Below, piece by piece: positions 1 through 8,864 of a stretch of DNA of 64,000 nt. Source of the DNA: Candidatus Crickella caballi (lineage in GTDB: Bacteria > Bacillota > Clostridia > Peptostreptococcales > Anaerovoracaceae); NCBI GenBank assembly GCA_018064665.1, contig JAGHUV010000019.1, forward strand, positions 1-64,000, read 5' to 3'. A program made the translations under genes and the position numbers. The notes below the pieces were generated by a model that saw only the letters and a program-made list of their open reading frames with translations, searched no databases and had not been told where the DNA came from. Within the stretch, counting starts at the first letter, position 1. Every line of letters begins with the position of its first letter.

Positions 1-3000
1 CCATCATAAGTCTCAGTCTTAGTGTTTCCTAATACTTCAACTTCAATTGAATCTGCCTTTTCGATCTTCAGCCAGCCGTCCGTTACCTCGAATTCTACTG
101 TCTTGTAGTTCTTCGATGTTGCTTCAAAGTCTGATGCCTTCAGACCCATGTCGTACTTGCCTGCGTTTGTTCCCTTTGCTACGCATGCACTCTGTTCAGG
201 CTGCTCTGTAATCGTTACATCGTTTTCATCGTAGTTTTCGATTGTGTAGCCTGTTACACTCTGCTCTTGTCCGTTATATACCTTTGTATCAGAGTTTCCT
301 GTTACCTTGATTACAAGCTTATCTGCAGGTGTAATTGTCAGTGTGCCATTCAGCTTTTCTATCTCGTAGTTGCCTGTTACGTCCTCGGCTCCTGCCTTGA
401 TGACTACATCACCTACTACCGCATCGCTGCTACCTACTTCTGTTCTGCTTCCGCTCAGGCCTACAGTCATGCTCTGTCCGTCTGCCAGTTTTCCTGATGG
501 AACCCAGTAACCTGTCGCTACTGCTGTGAGAGCCGTTCCGTCGTACTGCTTCTCACCACCGGTAGCCTTTACAGAGATATTTAACTTCTTGATTACGAGC
601 TCGCCTGCTTCTACCTCGAATTCTACTGTCTTGTAGTTCTTCGATGTTGCTGCAAAGTCTGCTGCTGTCAGACCCATGTCGTACTTGCCTGCGTTTGTTC
701 CCTTTGCTACGCATGCACTCTGTTCAGGCTGCTTTGTGATTGTTACATCCTTCTCATCGTATTTTCCGATTGTGTAGCCTGTTGCGCTCTGCTCTCGTCC
801 GGTGTATACCTTCTCATCAGAGTTTCCGGTTACCTTGATCACAAGCTTGTCTGCTTTTTCGACAGTCAGTGTGCCATTTGCAGTTGTAATTGTATAGTTG
901 TCTGCAAGTGTCCCTTCATTCAGTTTGTATGTGAATTTGTTCTCACTTGATCCAGCATCTGTCTGTGTTCCTGTGATGTCATAGCTTGCGCCTTCACCTT
1001 CTGCGAATCCGTCACCGCCAACTGCCACATCAGACTGAGTATTCTTAGTAAGAGGCTGACCATCGTATTTCTTCTCGCCGGAAGCCGATGTGAGAGTTAC
1101 CGCTCTCTTCTCGATTGTCAGATTACCATCAGCAACTACAACAATGTTGATCTCGCCGTAAGTATCTGAAGTCGCAACGAAGTCATCTGCAGTCAGGTTC
1201 ATTGGATATTCGCCAACATTCTTACCTGTTGCCTTTGCTTCCTTTCCTTCCTTCAGACTGATTCTTATGTCCTTATCACCTATATTGGTTGTAAAGCCTG
1301 TCGCACTCTGATTTGAGCCATTATAAGTCTTTGTATCTGTGTTTCCTGTAATTTTTACAGTAACCTCAATACACTTCCACTTAGCATACAAATCGTTATC
1401 CGGTAAGTTATCAACCAGAACCTTCTGTCCTGCCTTGTACTTTACAGCGCCTCCCGGAGTCAGTGACCATCCTTCGAATTCATATCCCTTAGGAGTTTCA
1501 AATCCGCAAACCTCAGGTGTCGGAAGCTTAATCTTTTCATTATTCTTAAGCTTCTGCTTATCCTCGGTGTTTCCTCCTGCAGGATAATTACTGTGATATA
1601 CAAGTGTAATATCTTCTACCTTGTTGTCCCACTGTGCATACAATGTAATATCTGAAGAATCGATCATAATCTTATCTCCAGGCTGATACATTGTTCCTGA
1701 GCCATCATCTGCTGTATTCCATCCAATAAATACCTTGCCGGTAGGAGCAGTCAGGCTTTTTGCCGACTTTATTGCCGCACGGCTGAGTTTATGGTAGGTT
1801 TCGTTATCTGTTACGGAGCCCCTTCCGCCGTTTGCGCTGTATTTAACCTTATATGTCTTGCTGTTGTCTGAGCAGATAGGGAAAAGCTCTATGTCATTGT
1901 ATATCGGCTGGTTTGTATCAAACAGCTGCATTGAGCCGTCTTCTGCCTTTGTTCCCCATCCGACAAATGTCGAGCCTTCAGGAATATCCGTTGGCGGCGT
2001 AAGCCATTCAGAATTGATTTTCTGGCCATAAGGAACAGTGTAGTTTTCTGAATCTCCTGAAAAACTTACATAAACAATTACATGTTCTTCTGGTACAACC
2101 CACTTAGCATACAATGTAATGTTATTGGCCGGCATCGTCTTGCCGTTGAAGCTGTATGCATCTCCTTCACAAAGCTGGTTATCATACCAGCCTCCAAACT
2201 TGTAAACATCAGGTACATTTGACGGTCTGTCTGGAGTGTAATTTGCATCTGTTATTGATGCTTCGTACTTTTTGGAAACAGTCTTTTCCTTAGTACCATT
2301 GTTCATGAATACGATGTTGTAGCTATTTCTATCGTAATAGAGCTCTCCCTCGTTGTTTGAGAATTCCTTACTGCCGCCACTAAATCCAGCGTCACTCTGT
2401 GACCACCTGGAAAATCCTTCAATATCATGATATTCTTCGTTATATGTCATATAGTTGAAGTAGGTGCCAACAGATTTAAGTAAAGTGTAATTTTTACCAC
2501 CTGTAGTTTTGTCTACTTTCTCGTCAGGGAGAGATTCGCCATAATAGTAGATTGTCTTTAGCGTATTTGAACTTTGTTGGTAGAGATTAAAAGTTACATT
2601 TGCCATTGGCATTACGTCTAATGTCTGTAATGCATAATCATATACGCTTGTTGCTTTCCAGGCACGTCCGGCATAAGTCTCTTTAAAGAAATCTGCATTA
2701 AATTCATCCGCAATTTTTGCACCAAACTTAGCCGTAATAGTATATGAACCAGATCCGTAACATTCTGCTGTATGAGTATGCTCTTCCTTCTTGCAGATTA
2801 GTTTGCCTCGAATATTATAGCACCCTCTGAAAAAGCTATGAATATGCTCTTCCTTACCGCATGTAGCCTGACCAGAATTTCCCTTGAAAGTTAATGTGTA
2901 TACTGTCCTATTATAATATACATTTACGATAGTCGATCCGTCACCGCTGATAGTTTCCTGTTTTATTTCCTGCGGTGTAAACCCTTCGTAATTTTTTGTC

Positions 3001-4481
3001 GATGCAACAGTTTCCTGTCCTGTTGTTCCTGATTTTGTTTCACTTTCCTTGAAGGAATAGCCATCGTCATTGGCATTCTCCTGCCAGTGAATTACTGTAT
3101 AGTTTGTTGTTTTTGGTGTCCATGAAGCAGTGACAGTTGTAGTTTCGCTTAATGGCTTGCCGAAAGTATAACTCAATCCATTCAGCTTCCAGCCTGCGAA
3201 AGTGTAACCCAATCTTGTTGGATCGGCAGGCTTGATTGTAGACTCATTTGCCTCTACAAATTCGGATGAAACAAATGATCCACCATTGCTGTCAAATGTG
3301 AGCCAGTGTCCTGTCTCAGCCTTTGTATATAAATAAACATCGCTATCTGCTAACGTTACTTTTGGAACCTGCTTTGTGCATGCTTCATCTGTATACCATT
3401 TATAAGCTGAACTTGATGCGCTGATATTGATAATTACATCTGATGTTGAGATTTCATCACCACTAACGCCTTCTTTTGTTGTATATATTCCACCTCCGGG
3501 ATGTTTGAAGAACACATAGTGTGCCTCCTGGAATTTTGCATTAAGAGTAATTTCACTGTTTTCGGAAACTGTCTGTGTCCCAAAATCAGTAAATTCTTTA
3601 TCTCCATCGTACCAGCCAACGAACTTATAGCCTTCTTTCTCTGGAGCTTCAGGCTTGTTCAGAGTATCTCCATCTTTAACAATCTGAACATCCACTTCTT
3701 CGCTACCATTCTTAAATGTATATTTTGCAGTGTAAGGCGTTTCATCCTCGTCTTCACCCACTACAACATATATTGAAAAACTCTCGGCATTAAACGTGCC
3801 GCCGCTGGAGCTGACTCCCGACTTTACCTTCTCAACATCTCCATTATCTTCAACATGGTAAATGTTGAATTCCTTACCTTCAACATTGGCATTTGAAAGC
3901 TTAACAGCGATCTTCTTCTCAGGCTGGATTTCTTTGCCATCGCAATAGAACGTGATGTCTACACCATTGGCGTCCTTCACGTTTTCTACATCATCTTCCA
4001 GCAACGAAACAGCCTTTGCATGACTGATTGCCGAAACCTTCATCTCGGTTCCCTCAGGGAAAGCACCTTCAGGTGCTGACACGACAACTCTGATGCCATT
4101 GCTTGCAGTCTGTTCAAATGACTGTGCCGGCATCTCAGCTTCTTCTGTTTCTTCCTCCGCTGCTTCTTCTGCTGCTTCTGTTGTTGCCTCTTCCTTTACT
4201 TCTTCAGCAACCTGCTGCGAATCATCAGCGGCGTCTTTTTCAGGCTTAGCCTCGGAAGCATCGTTGCTCAGATCGATTTTCTCATTGGATGTCGACGGAT
4301 TCTCGGCAGGCGCGGTCTCAGCCTCCTTGTCCGTTGCCTCATCAGCGACCTGCTCCACCTGGTTAGCTGCTTCCTCGTCTGCGGCCTTGAGGTTGTTTGA
4401 GCCTATGAAGGTCATACTCGTTACAACCAGAACGCCTGATACGATGAGCGCTATAGCTTTTCTGAATACCTTGTTTTCCAT
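1..4481 (-). CDS. Giant repeat-containing surface adhesin (N-terminal part, runs off left edge)
   Basis: The frame is open for about 1,493 codons from an ATG at 4481 to the window edge, so the C-terminus and any wall anchor are not visible. A Sec signal peptide (KAIALIVSGVLVV, cleavage near residues 33-34) precedes an acidic Glu/Ala-rich stretch (about residues 35-125). Several InlB B-repeat/Flg_new units follow, recognisable by 'GYKFVGWY', 'GYTFAGWK', 'VFIGWNT' and 'GYEFEGWS' with 'LYAKW' ends. After these come alternating MBG-type modules marked by 'YDG' and 'GTLTITPAD' or 'GTLTVEKAD'. Two Cys-His motifs (CGKEEHIH and CKKEEHTH) sit near 2750-2860. The start is supported by AGGAAG nine bases upstream. 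It is probably secreted and surface-bound; adhesion is inferred from the repeat families. Confidence 0.88.
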   Translation of the reverse strand, partial: MENKVFRKAIALIVSGVLVVTSMTFIGSNNLKAADEEAANQVEQVADEATDKEAETAPAENPSTSNEKIDLSNDASEAKPEKDAADDSQQVAEEVKEEATTEAAEEAAEEETEEAEMPAQSFEQTASNGIRVVVSAPEGAFPEGTEMKVSAISHAKAVSLLEDDVENVKDANGVDITFYCDGKEIQPEKKIAVKLSNANVEGKEFNIYHVEDNGDVEKVKSGVSSSGGTFNAESFSIYVVVGEDEDETPYTAKYTFKNGSEEVDVQIVKDGDTLNKPEAPEKEGYKFVGWYDGDKEFTDFGTQTVSENSEITLNAKFQEAHYVFFKHPGGGIYTTKEGVSGDEISTSDVIINISASSSAYKWYTDEACTKQVPKVTLADSDVYLYTKAETGHWLTFDSNGGSFVSSEFVEANESTIKPADPTRLGYTFAGWKLNGLSYTFGKPLSETTTVTASWTPKTTNYTVIHWQENANDDGYSFKESETKSGTTGQETVASTKNYEGFTPQEIKQETISGDGSTIVNVYYNRTVYTLTFKGNSGQATCGKEEHIHSFFRGCYNIRGKLICKKEEHTHTAECYGSGSYTITAKFGAKIADEFNADFFKETYAGRAWKATSVYDYALQTLDVMPMANVTFNLYQQSSNTLKTIYYYGESLPDEKVDKTTGGKNYTLLKSVGTYFNYMTYNEEYHDIEGFSRWSQSDAGFSGGSKEFSNNEGELYYDRNSYNIVFMNNGTKEKTVSKKYEASITDANYTPDRPSNVPDVYKFGGWYDNQLCEGDAYSFNGKTMPANNITLYAKWVVPEEHVIVYVSFSGDSENYTVPYGQKINSEWLTPPTDIPEGSTFVGWGTKAEDGSMQLFDTNQPIYNDIELFPICSDNSKTYKVKYSANGGRGSVTDNETYHKLSRAAIKSAKSLTAPTGKVFIGWNTADDGSGTMYQPGDKIMIDSSDITLYAQWDNKVEDITLVYHSNYPAGGNTEDKQKLKNNEKIKLPTPEVCGFETPKGYEFEGWSLTPGGAVKYKAGQKVLVDNLPDNDLYAKWKCIEVTVKITGNTDTKTYNGSNQSATGFTTNIGDKDIRISLKEGKEAKATGKNVGEYPMNLTADDFVATSDTYGEINIVVVADGNLTIEKRAVTLTSASGEKKYDGQPLTKNTQSDVAVGGDGFAEGEGASYDITGTQTDAGSSENKFTYKLNEGTLADNYTITTANGTLTVEKADKLVIKVTGNSDEKVYTGREQSATGYTIGKYDEKDVTITKQPEQSACVAKGTNAGKYDMGLTAADFAATSKNYKTVEFEVEAGELVIKKLNISVKATGGEKQYDGTALTAVATGYWVPSGKLADGQSMTVGLSGSRTEVGSSDAVVGDVVIKAGAEDVTGNYEIEKLNGTLTITPADKLVIKVTGNSDTKVYNGQEQSVTGYTIENYDENDVTITEQPEQSACVAKGTNAGKYDMGLKASDFEATSKNYKTVEFEVTDGWLKIEKADSIEVEVLGNTKTETYD
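89..320. repeat. Copy 1 of a near-identical 232-bp coding repeat (period 528 bp)
   Basis: This segment matches 617-848 closely, for example at 89-205 versus 617-733. It encodes one MBG-type module of the surface protein. The offset is exactly 528 bp (176 codons), so one repeat period is a pair of alternating modules. Confidence 0.85.
617..848. repeat. Copy 2 of the 232-bp coding repeat
   Basis: Second copy of the repeat at 89-320, same orientation and frame. A more diverged related module lies at about 1110-1380. High identity at the DNA level suggests recent duplication or gene conversion and allows repeat-number change by recombination. Confidence 0.85.
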
Positions 4482-4795
4482 ATCTATCACTTCCTCGTTT
4501 CTGATACACCTCATATGAAACGTGCCTTATTATGGTTAATACATCCGTAGGACAGATGTTAATAGTACACTATATCCTACTATATATAAGGTGCTTTTGA
4601 AATGTCTAAATGGCTCAAATTAAGCGTACTTTTTTGTTATTCCTCTTTTGTTTCTAAAAAAATACAAGCAAGCCGCTTTTATACTGAAAATATTTGTATT
4701 CTTATGTATCAATCCACCTATTTTCTTTTCTTAATCGCGTACTTGTGCTATCATAATTGTGTATCTTTATCAGTCAATTTGAGAGGTCACTAATT
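4482..4795. other. Divergent intergenic region between adhesin and pilus-like operon
   Basis: This 314-bp AT-rich stretch separates the divergent adhesin (-) and GGDEF-like gene (+). It holds no convincing ORF. TA-rich runs near 4565-4590 and a TATCAT box near 4749 are possible promoter elements, but no -35/-10 pair is convincing on either strand. The only firm signals are the ribosome sites of the two flanking genes. Confidence 0.5.
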
Positions 4796-5476
4796 ATGAA
4801 GAAACTTGATACACAGAAAACAATTCAGCTCATTGTATTTTTAGTTTTAACAGCGGCATGTGCCCTGATAATTTTCTTCAACAAGGGACTGTTCCACACG
4901 ATCGGAACTGACCCGGGTGTAAAGCTTATGTGCGGAATGCTATGGCTGGCACTCGGCGTTTCCTTTCTGTTTATTTTCCTGGATTTCAATCTGCTCAGCA
5001 CGTTTAAGCAGGATTACAGAGAATTAGATTACGTAGTTCATTCTGACCCTATCGCAGGTATCGCAAACAGATTCAGCAGTGATGCTCTTATCGATAAATA
5101 TATAGACAAGAAGCTTCCTGAGAACATCGGCTGCATCATGCTTGAGCTGACCAATCTCAAAGAGACCAATAAGCTTTACGGTCACGTTGAGGGCAATCAG
5201 ATGATCAGAGATTTTTCAACGATTCTGAAGCTTACATCTGTCAACCTCTGCTTCGTTGCCCGTAACGGAGGAAACAAGTTCCTGGCTATTTTCGAGGATT
5301 GCACTGCAGAGAATCTCGATACGTTCATTGCAAGAGTTGATCGCAAGGTCAGCTCCAACAATTCTGAAGCAGGAACACACCCTATTAAGTATGCGTATGG
5401 TATTTCTTATAATGCAGAAGACAACTGCGAACAGATTACAGATCTTATCGCACTCGCCGACAAGAGAATTAAGTAA
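4796..5476 (+). CDS. Membrane protein with degenerate GGDEF domain
   Basis: The protein has 226 residues. Two N-terminal membrane helices (about 9-30 and 40-62) are followed by a cytoplasmic GGDEF-fold domain ('DYVVHSDPIAGIANRFSSDA' is the usual domain opening). The signature loop reads RNGGNKF where active diguanylate cyclases have GG(D/E)EF, so the metal/catalytic acidic residue is lost. It therefore probably does not make c-di-GMP and may bind nucleotide or act as a scaffold. The ATG at 4796 is preferred over an upstream ATG at 4757 because GAGAGG lies nine bases before it. It is the first gene of the operon ending with the PilT-type ATPase, 15 bp before the sigma factor. Confidence 0.8.
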   Translation: MKKLDTQKTIQLIVFLVLTAACALIIFFNKGLFHTIGTDPGVKLMCGMLWLALGVSFLFIFLDFNLLSTFKQDYRELDYVVHSDPIAGIANRFSSDALIDKYIDKKLPENIGCIMLELTNLKETNKLYGHVEGNQMIRDFSTILKLTSVNLCFVARNGGNKFLAIFEDCTAENLDTFIARVDRKVSSNNSEAGTHPIKYAYGISYNAEDNCEQITDLIALADKRIK

Positions 5477-5491
5477 GGAAGACTAACAGTA

Positions 5492-6052
5492 ATGGCAAAG
5501 CTTGATTATCAGTACATCGGCTCTTTGGTCGAGCAGGTTCAAGAGGGCGACAGTAATGCTTTTGCTGAATTGTACGCAGCAACGTATCAGAAGCAATACT
5601 ATGCCGCATATAAATATCTCAAGGATGAGTTCCTCGCACAGGATGCTCTCCAGGAGACTTATATTAGTGCGCTCAAGAACATCAATGGTCTCAAGGACCC
5701 TAAATTATTCATTTCCTGGCTTAATCAGATCAACTTCCGTACCTGCTTCAAGCTGAATGAGAAGCAGAAGCGCTATAACTCGGAAATGGCCGAATACGAT
5801 GTCGCTTCCGAGTCATACGTTGCACCGGCGGGGGATAATCCGGAAAGCCGGGTCGTTGAAGTTGATGAAAACCAATATATCGTTAAGCAGATTATGGCAC
5901 TGCCATTTACAGAGGGGCAGGCAATAATGCTGCGGTATTACAATGATATGAAAATTGATGAAATTGCAGATATCTTAGGTGTCAGCAAGAGCACTGTGAA
6001 GAGAAACATTTCCGACGGACTTGCTAGACTGAAAAACATTCTGAAGGGATAG
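5492..6052 (+). CDS. ECF-type RNA polymerase sigma factor
   Basis: The protein has 186 residues with the two-domain layout of group 4 sigma factors. Region 2 is near residues 20-85 ('AFAELYAATYQKQYYAAYKYLKDEF', 'AQDALQETYISAL'). Region 4 is near 130-183 ('LPFTEGQAIMLRYYNDMKIDEIA' and the helix-turn-helix 'GVSKSTVKRNISDGLARLK'). It should direct RNA polymerase to a small set of promoters. The gene lies 15 bp after the GGDEF-like gene and 13 bp before a single-pass membrane protein that could be its anti-sigma partner. The target promoters cannot be named from this window; autoregulation of this operon is a natural guess. Confidence 0.88.
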   Translation: MAKLDYQYIGSLVEQVQEGDSNAFAELYAATYQKQYYAAYKYLKDEFLAQDALQETYISALKNINGLKDPKLFISWLNQINFRTCFKLNEKQKRYNSEMAEYDVASESYVAPAGDNPESRVVEVDENQYIVKQIMALPFTEGQAIMLRYYNDMKIDEIADILGVSKSTVKRNISDGLARLKNILKG

Positions 6053-6065
6053 GAGGTGAGTTCAT

Positions 6066-6770
6066 ATGGCACAATCAGATAAAAAGAATTTGCTCAATCA
6101 GGAACTCGCCGGACAGATGCTCTCAAACATCTTTGACATATGCGAGGTCGAGCCTAACACAGTTCCTCTTGAGGAACTGGAATCATACAGTAACTACCGT
6201 AAGGATAAATTTGCAGTACGAAAGTTTTTAGTCGTGCTGATCATGATACTTTTCCTTATCATTCCGCTTCTGTTCATGTCACCTACCATCATGGCACTGA
6301 AGCAGGTCGATCGGGCAAACCCGTCATATGTGATGAGCGTTGAGTCTATGCTTCCTGTCACAAGCGTTTCAGCAAGCATAGACGGTGAGAAGGTTCCTGT
6401 ATATGAAACCGGGCAGAGAGAGTATTCTATCGAACCAAGCAAGGTTGGTGAAATGCTCGTTACCGTAAAGTGCATCAACAATCAGTATGTACAGAAGAAA
6501 ATCAAGGTTACCAATATAGACAAGACAGCACCTACGGTACGCTCCAACAGAAATGCCGATGGCAAGATCTATATTTATCTCGAGGATGATATCTCCGGCG
6601 TGGATTATTCCAAGATTTACGCAAAGGACGATTCGGGATCAACAGTATTGCCATATTCCGTAAGCGATGAATCCGGACTTGTTGTATTTAAGTATCCGAG
6701 CTCGTCTATCAATATCTTTGTTCCGGATAAGGCCGGCAACACATTGCAGCTGCTGCTGTCTGTATCTTAA
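6066..6770 (+). CDS. Single-pass membrane protein with extracellular Ig-like part, candidate anti-sigma factor
   Basis: The protein has 234 residues. A cytoplasmic N-terminus of about 55 residues precedes one strong membrane helix (about 57-78, 'FLVVLIMILFLIIPLLFM'). The outside part resembles bacterial Ig-like folds ('NIDKTAPTVRSN', 'DDISGVDYSKIYAKDDSG', 'DKAGNTLQLLL'). Position directly after the ECF sigma gene, an AGGAGGTGA ribosome site overlapping the sigma stop, and the topology all fit an anti-sigma factor sensing something outside. No zinc-binding HxxxCxxC anti-sigma motif is present, so the role is inferred from context. No known family is recognised for the cytoplasmic part. Confidence 0.6.
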   Translation: MAQSDKKNLLNQELAGQMLSNIFDICEVEPNTVPLEELESYSNYRKDKFAVRKFLVVLIMILFLIIPLLFMSPTIMALKQVDRANPSYVMSVESMLPVTSVSASIDGEKVPVYETGQREYSIEPSKVGEMLVTVKCINNQYVQKKIKVTNIDKTAPTVRSNRNADGKIYIYLEDDISGVDYSKIYAKDDSGSTVLPYSVSDESGLVVFKYPSSSINIFVPDKAGNTLQLLLSVS

Positions 6771-6800
6771 ATCAAAGCTTAAGAAAACGGAGGCCATAGC

Positions 6801-7736
6801 ATGAGAAAGGGATTGAATTATGCACTATCAATCGCACTTGTCTGTGCTATGGCTTTTATATTGCCCGGATGCGATTCTGGCAGCTCTTTAGCTAACCGTT
6901 CTTCGGGCAACGATTCCGGTGTGCGAAAAACCGCTACTTCCGTTCTTGCACCGGAAGCAAGTGGCGAGACAGTATATGAGGACAAAGATGCAACTATTGA
7001 CGCGTCCAACACCTCCGACGGCTATGTAATGATTAAGTACAGCGGCAAGTCAAGCAAAATCAAAATTCAGATCACCGGGCCTGACGAGACTATTTACACA
7101 TATACATCTCATGCCGGTGAGTACGAGACCTTCCCTCTTACAGTCGGAAGCGGCGCTTATCGCATAGATGTGCTTGAGAATATTTCTGATGACCTGTATT
7201 TCCTGTCGCAGTCACAGACTATAGATGTAAATATTGAAAATGAGTTTGCACCATTCCTCTACCCCAACCAGTACATATGGTATGTGGCAGATTCCAAGGC
7301 CGTTGAGTTGGGCAGACAGCTCTCCGATCAATCCGAAAGCGATCTTGATTACGTCAGTGTTGTATATGATTATGTCATCAGTAATATCACGTACGACAAT
7401 GACAAAGCGGCCAATGTGCCGATCGACTATATACCGGACATCGACGAAACGCTGACCACAGGCAAAGGAATTTGCTTTGACTATGCTTCCCTGATGTCTG
7501 CGATACTTCGTTCACAGAACATCCCTACCAAGCTGGTGGTCGGATATTCGGGTCCTGCCTATCATGCATGGATCAGCGTCTGGCTCGAGGAAACCGGCTG
7601 GGTGGATAATATAATTGAATTTGACGGTACAAACTGGTCCATCATGGACCCGACTCTGGGAGCCGGAAACGGCAAGGAGGCTGTCAAAGAATATGTCGGC
7701 GACGGAACAAATTACACAGCCAAATATCATTACTAA
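6801..7736 (+). CDS. Transglutaminase-like lipoprotein
   Basis: The protein has 311 residues. The N-terminus is a lipoprotein signal with lipobox LPGC (Cys24), so it is anchored outside the cytoplasmic membrane. A beta-rich region (about 55-145) is followed by a transglutaminase-core domain. The catalytic triad is visible: Cys225 in 'GKGICFDYASL', His255 in 'YHAWISV', and Asp283 in 'WSIMDPTLG'. Members of this superfamily act as proteases, amidases or cross-linkers, so the exact reaction is open. GGAGG lies 7 bp before the ATG. Its position between the sigma/anti-sigma pair and the pilus genes suggests action on surface or pilus proteins. Confidence 0.85.
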   Translation: MRKGLNYALSIALVCAMAFILPGCDSGSSLANRSSGNDSGVRKTATSVLAPEASGETVYEDKDATIDASNTSDGYVMIKYSGKSSKIKIQITGPDETIYTYTSHAGEYETFPLTVGSGAYRIDVLENISDDLYFLSQSQTIDVNIENEFAPFLYPNQYIWYVADSKAVELGRQLSDQSESDLDYVSVVYDYVISNITYDNDKAANVPIDYIPDIDETLTTGKGICFDYASLMSAILRSQNIPTKLVVGYSGPAYHAWISVWLEETGWVDNIIEFDGTNWSIMDPTLGAGNGKEAVKEYVGDGTNYTAKYHY

Positions 7737-7752
7737 ATGCAAATCACCATCG

Positions 7753-7782
7753 GTTCACTGCGCGCGACAGCTCGCAGTGAAC
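7753..7782 (+). promoter_or_regulatory. Perfect 10-bp inverted repeat (RNA hairpin) between lipoprotein and pilC-like gene
   Basis: GTTCACTGCG (7753-7762) and CGCAGTGAAC (7773-7782) form a perfect stem with a 10-nt loop in the only sizeable gap (75 bp) of the operon. No T-run follows, so it is not an intrinsic terminator. It could be a processing site, a stabilising hairpin or a protein operator. Confidence 0.6.
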
Positions 7783-7811
7783 GGCCGGTGTTTAAGAGAA
7801 AGGATAATCAT

Positions 7812-8846
7812 ATGCAAGCATTCAACAACCTGGAAACCGCCGCATTCTGTAACCAGATTGCATTGGTTCTTAAATCAGGCATTTCTTCTACAGAAGGTAT
7901 AAGTATCATGCTTGATGATGCTGAAAAGGAATCAGAGCGCGGAATTCTTGAGACTATTCTTAATAAAAATGAAGAAACAGGCTCCTTCTATGAAGCTCTG
8001 GTTTCAGCCGGTGTTTTCCCTGAATACATGCTGAACATGGTTAAGATCGGCGAAGAGTCCGGCAGACTTGACGAGGTTATGGCCAAGCTCGCTGTTCATT
8101 ATGAGCGCGAGGATACAATCAGAAAAAGCATCAGAAGCACCATCAGCTACCCTCTTGTAATGATAGCAATGATGGTAATTGTTATTGTGGTTCTCCTGGT
8201 CAAAGTCATGCCTATATTCAGTGCCGTTTTCCGTCAGCTCGGATCTGAAATGACAGGCCTTGGAAAAAGTCTTGTTAATATCGGAGCTGCAATAAGCAAC
8301 TCCTCTGTGATACTTACTGTTATTCTCGCACTGATCGCAGTTGTCGGATTTCTGGCAGCTAAGACCAAGGGTGGCCGTAAAGCGGCTCGAAGCCTTGGCT
8401 CCAAGATCAAATCGATTCGTAAAATCATGGACAGTACCGCAGCCTGCAGATTTGCAGACGGAATGTCTCTGACCCTCGCCAGCGGTCTTACCCCTGACAA
8501 ATGCATCGACCTCGCAGGCAAGCTTAACAGCGACGAGGTCTTTGCCGTAAAGCTTAATAATTGTCGTCAGCTTGTAGCAGAGGGTGAGGATTTATCCAAG
8601 GCTTTGCATGAAAGCGGTATTTTCACAGGTGTTTTTTCCAGACTTGCATCAGTCGGACAGAAAACAGGAACAATGGAAGAGTCCCTTTCCAAGATTGCAG
8701 AGATGTACCAGGAAGATGTGGATACTAAGATCAACAATATGCTGGCAGCAATGGAGCCGACCCTGGTTATTATTCTCTCAATCGTAGTTGGCATTATTCT
8801 TATGTCGGTTATGCTGCCTCTCATCGGCATCATGGCAGCAATTTAA
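7812..8846 (+). CDS. PilC/GspF-family pilus platform membrane protein
   Basis: The protein has 344 residues, somewhat short for PilC (about 400). Two GspF repeats are visible: residues 10-130 ('FCNQIALVLKSGISSTEGISIM', 'GEESGRLDEVMAKLAVHYE') and about 210-335 ('FADGMSLTLASGLTPDKCIDLA', 'VGQKTGTMEESLSKIAEMY'). Three membrane helices lie near 114-136, 164-183 and 318-341. It is the inner-membrane platform on which the assembly ATPase acts. The start at 7812 has AGAAAGGA just upstream; the longer frame from 7737 would run through the hairpin and has no ribosome site. No PilB-type gene is next to it. Confidence 0.93.
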   Translation: MQAFNNLETAAFCNQIALVLKSGISSTEGISIMLDDAEKESERGILETILNKNEETGSFYEALVSAGVFPEYMLNMVKIGEESGRLDEVMAKLAVHYEREDTIRKSIRSTISYPLVMIAMMVIVIVVLLVKVMPIFSAVFRQLGSEMTGLGKSLVNIGAAISNSSVILTVILALIAVVGFLAAKTKGGRKAARSLGSKIKSIRKIMDSTAACRFADGMSLTLASGLTPDKCIDLAGKLNSDEVFAVKLNNCRQLVAEGEDLSKALHESGIFTGVFSRLASVGQKTGTMEESLSKIAEMYQEDVDTKINNMLAAMEPTLVIILSIVVGIILMSVMLPLIGIMAAI

Positions 8847-8864
8847 TTATACGGAGGCGTTTAT

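Noticed and set aside
4602..4793. 63-codon ORF in the adhesin/operon gap
   Set aside because: No ribosome site, AT-rich random-like composition, and it overlaps the likely regulatory region.
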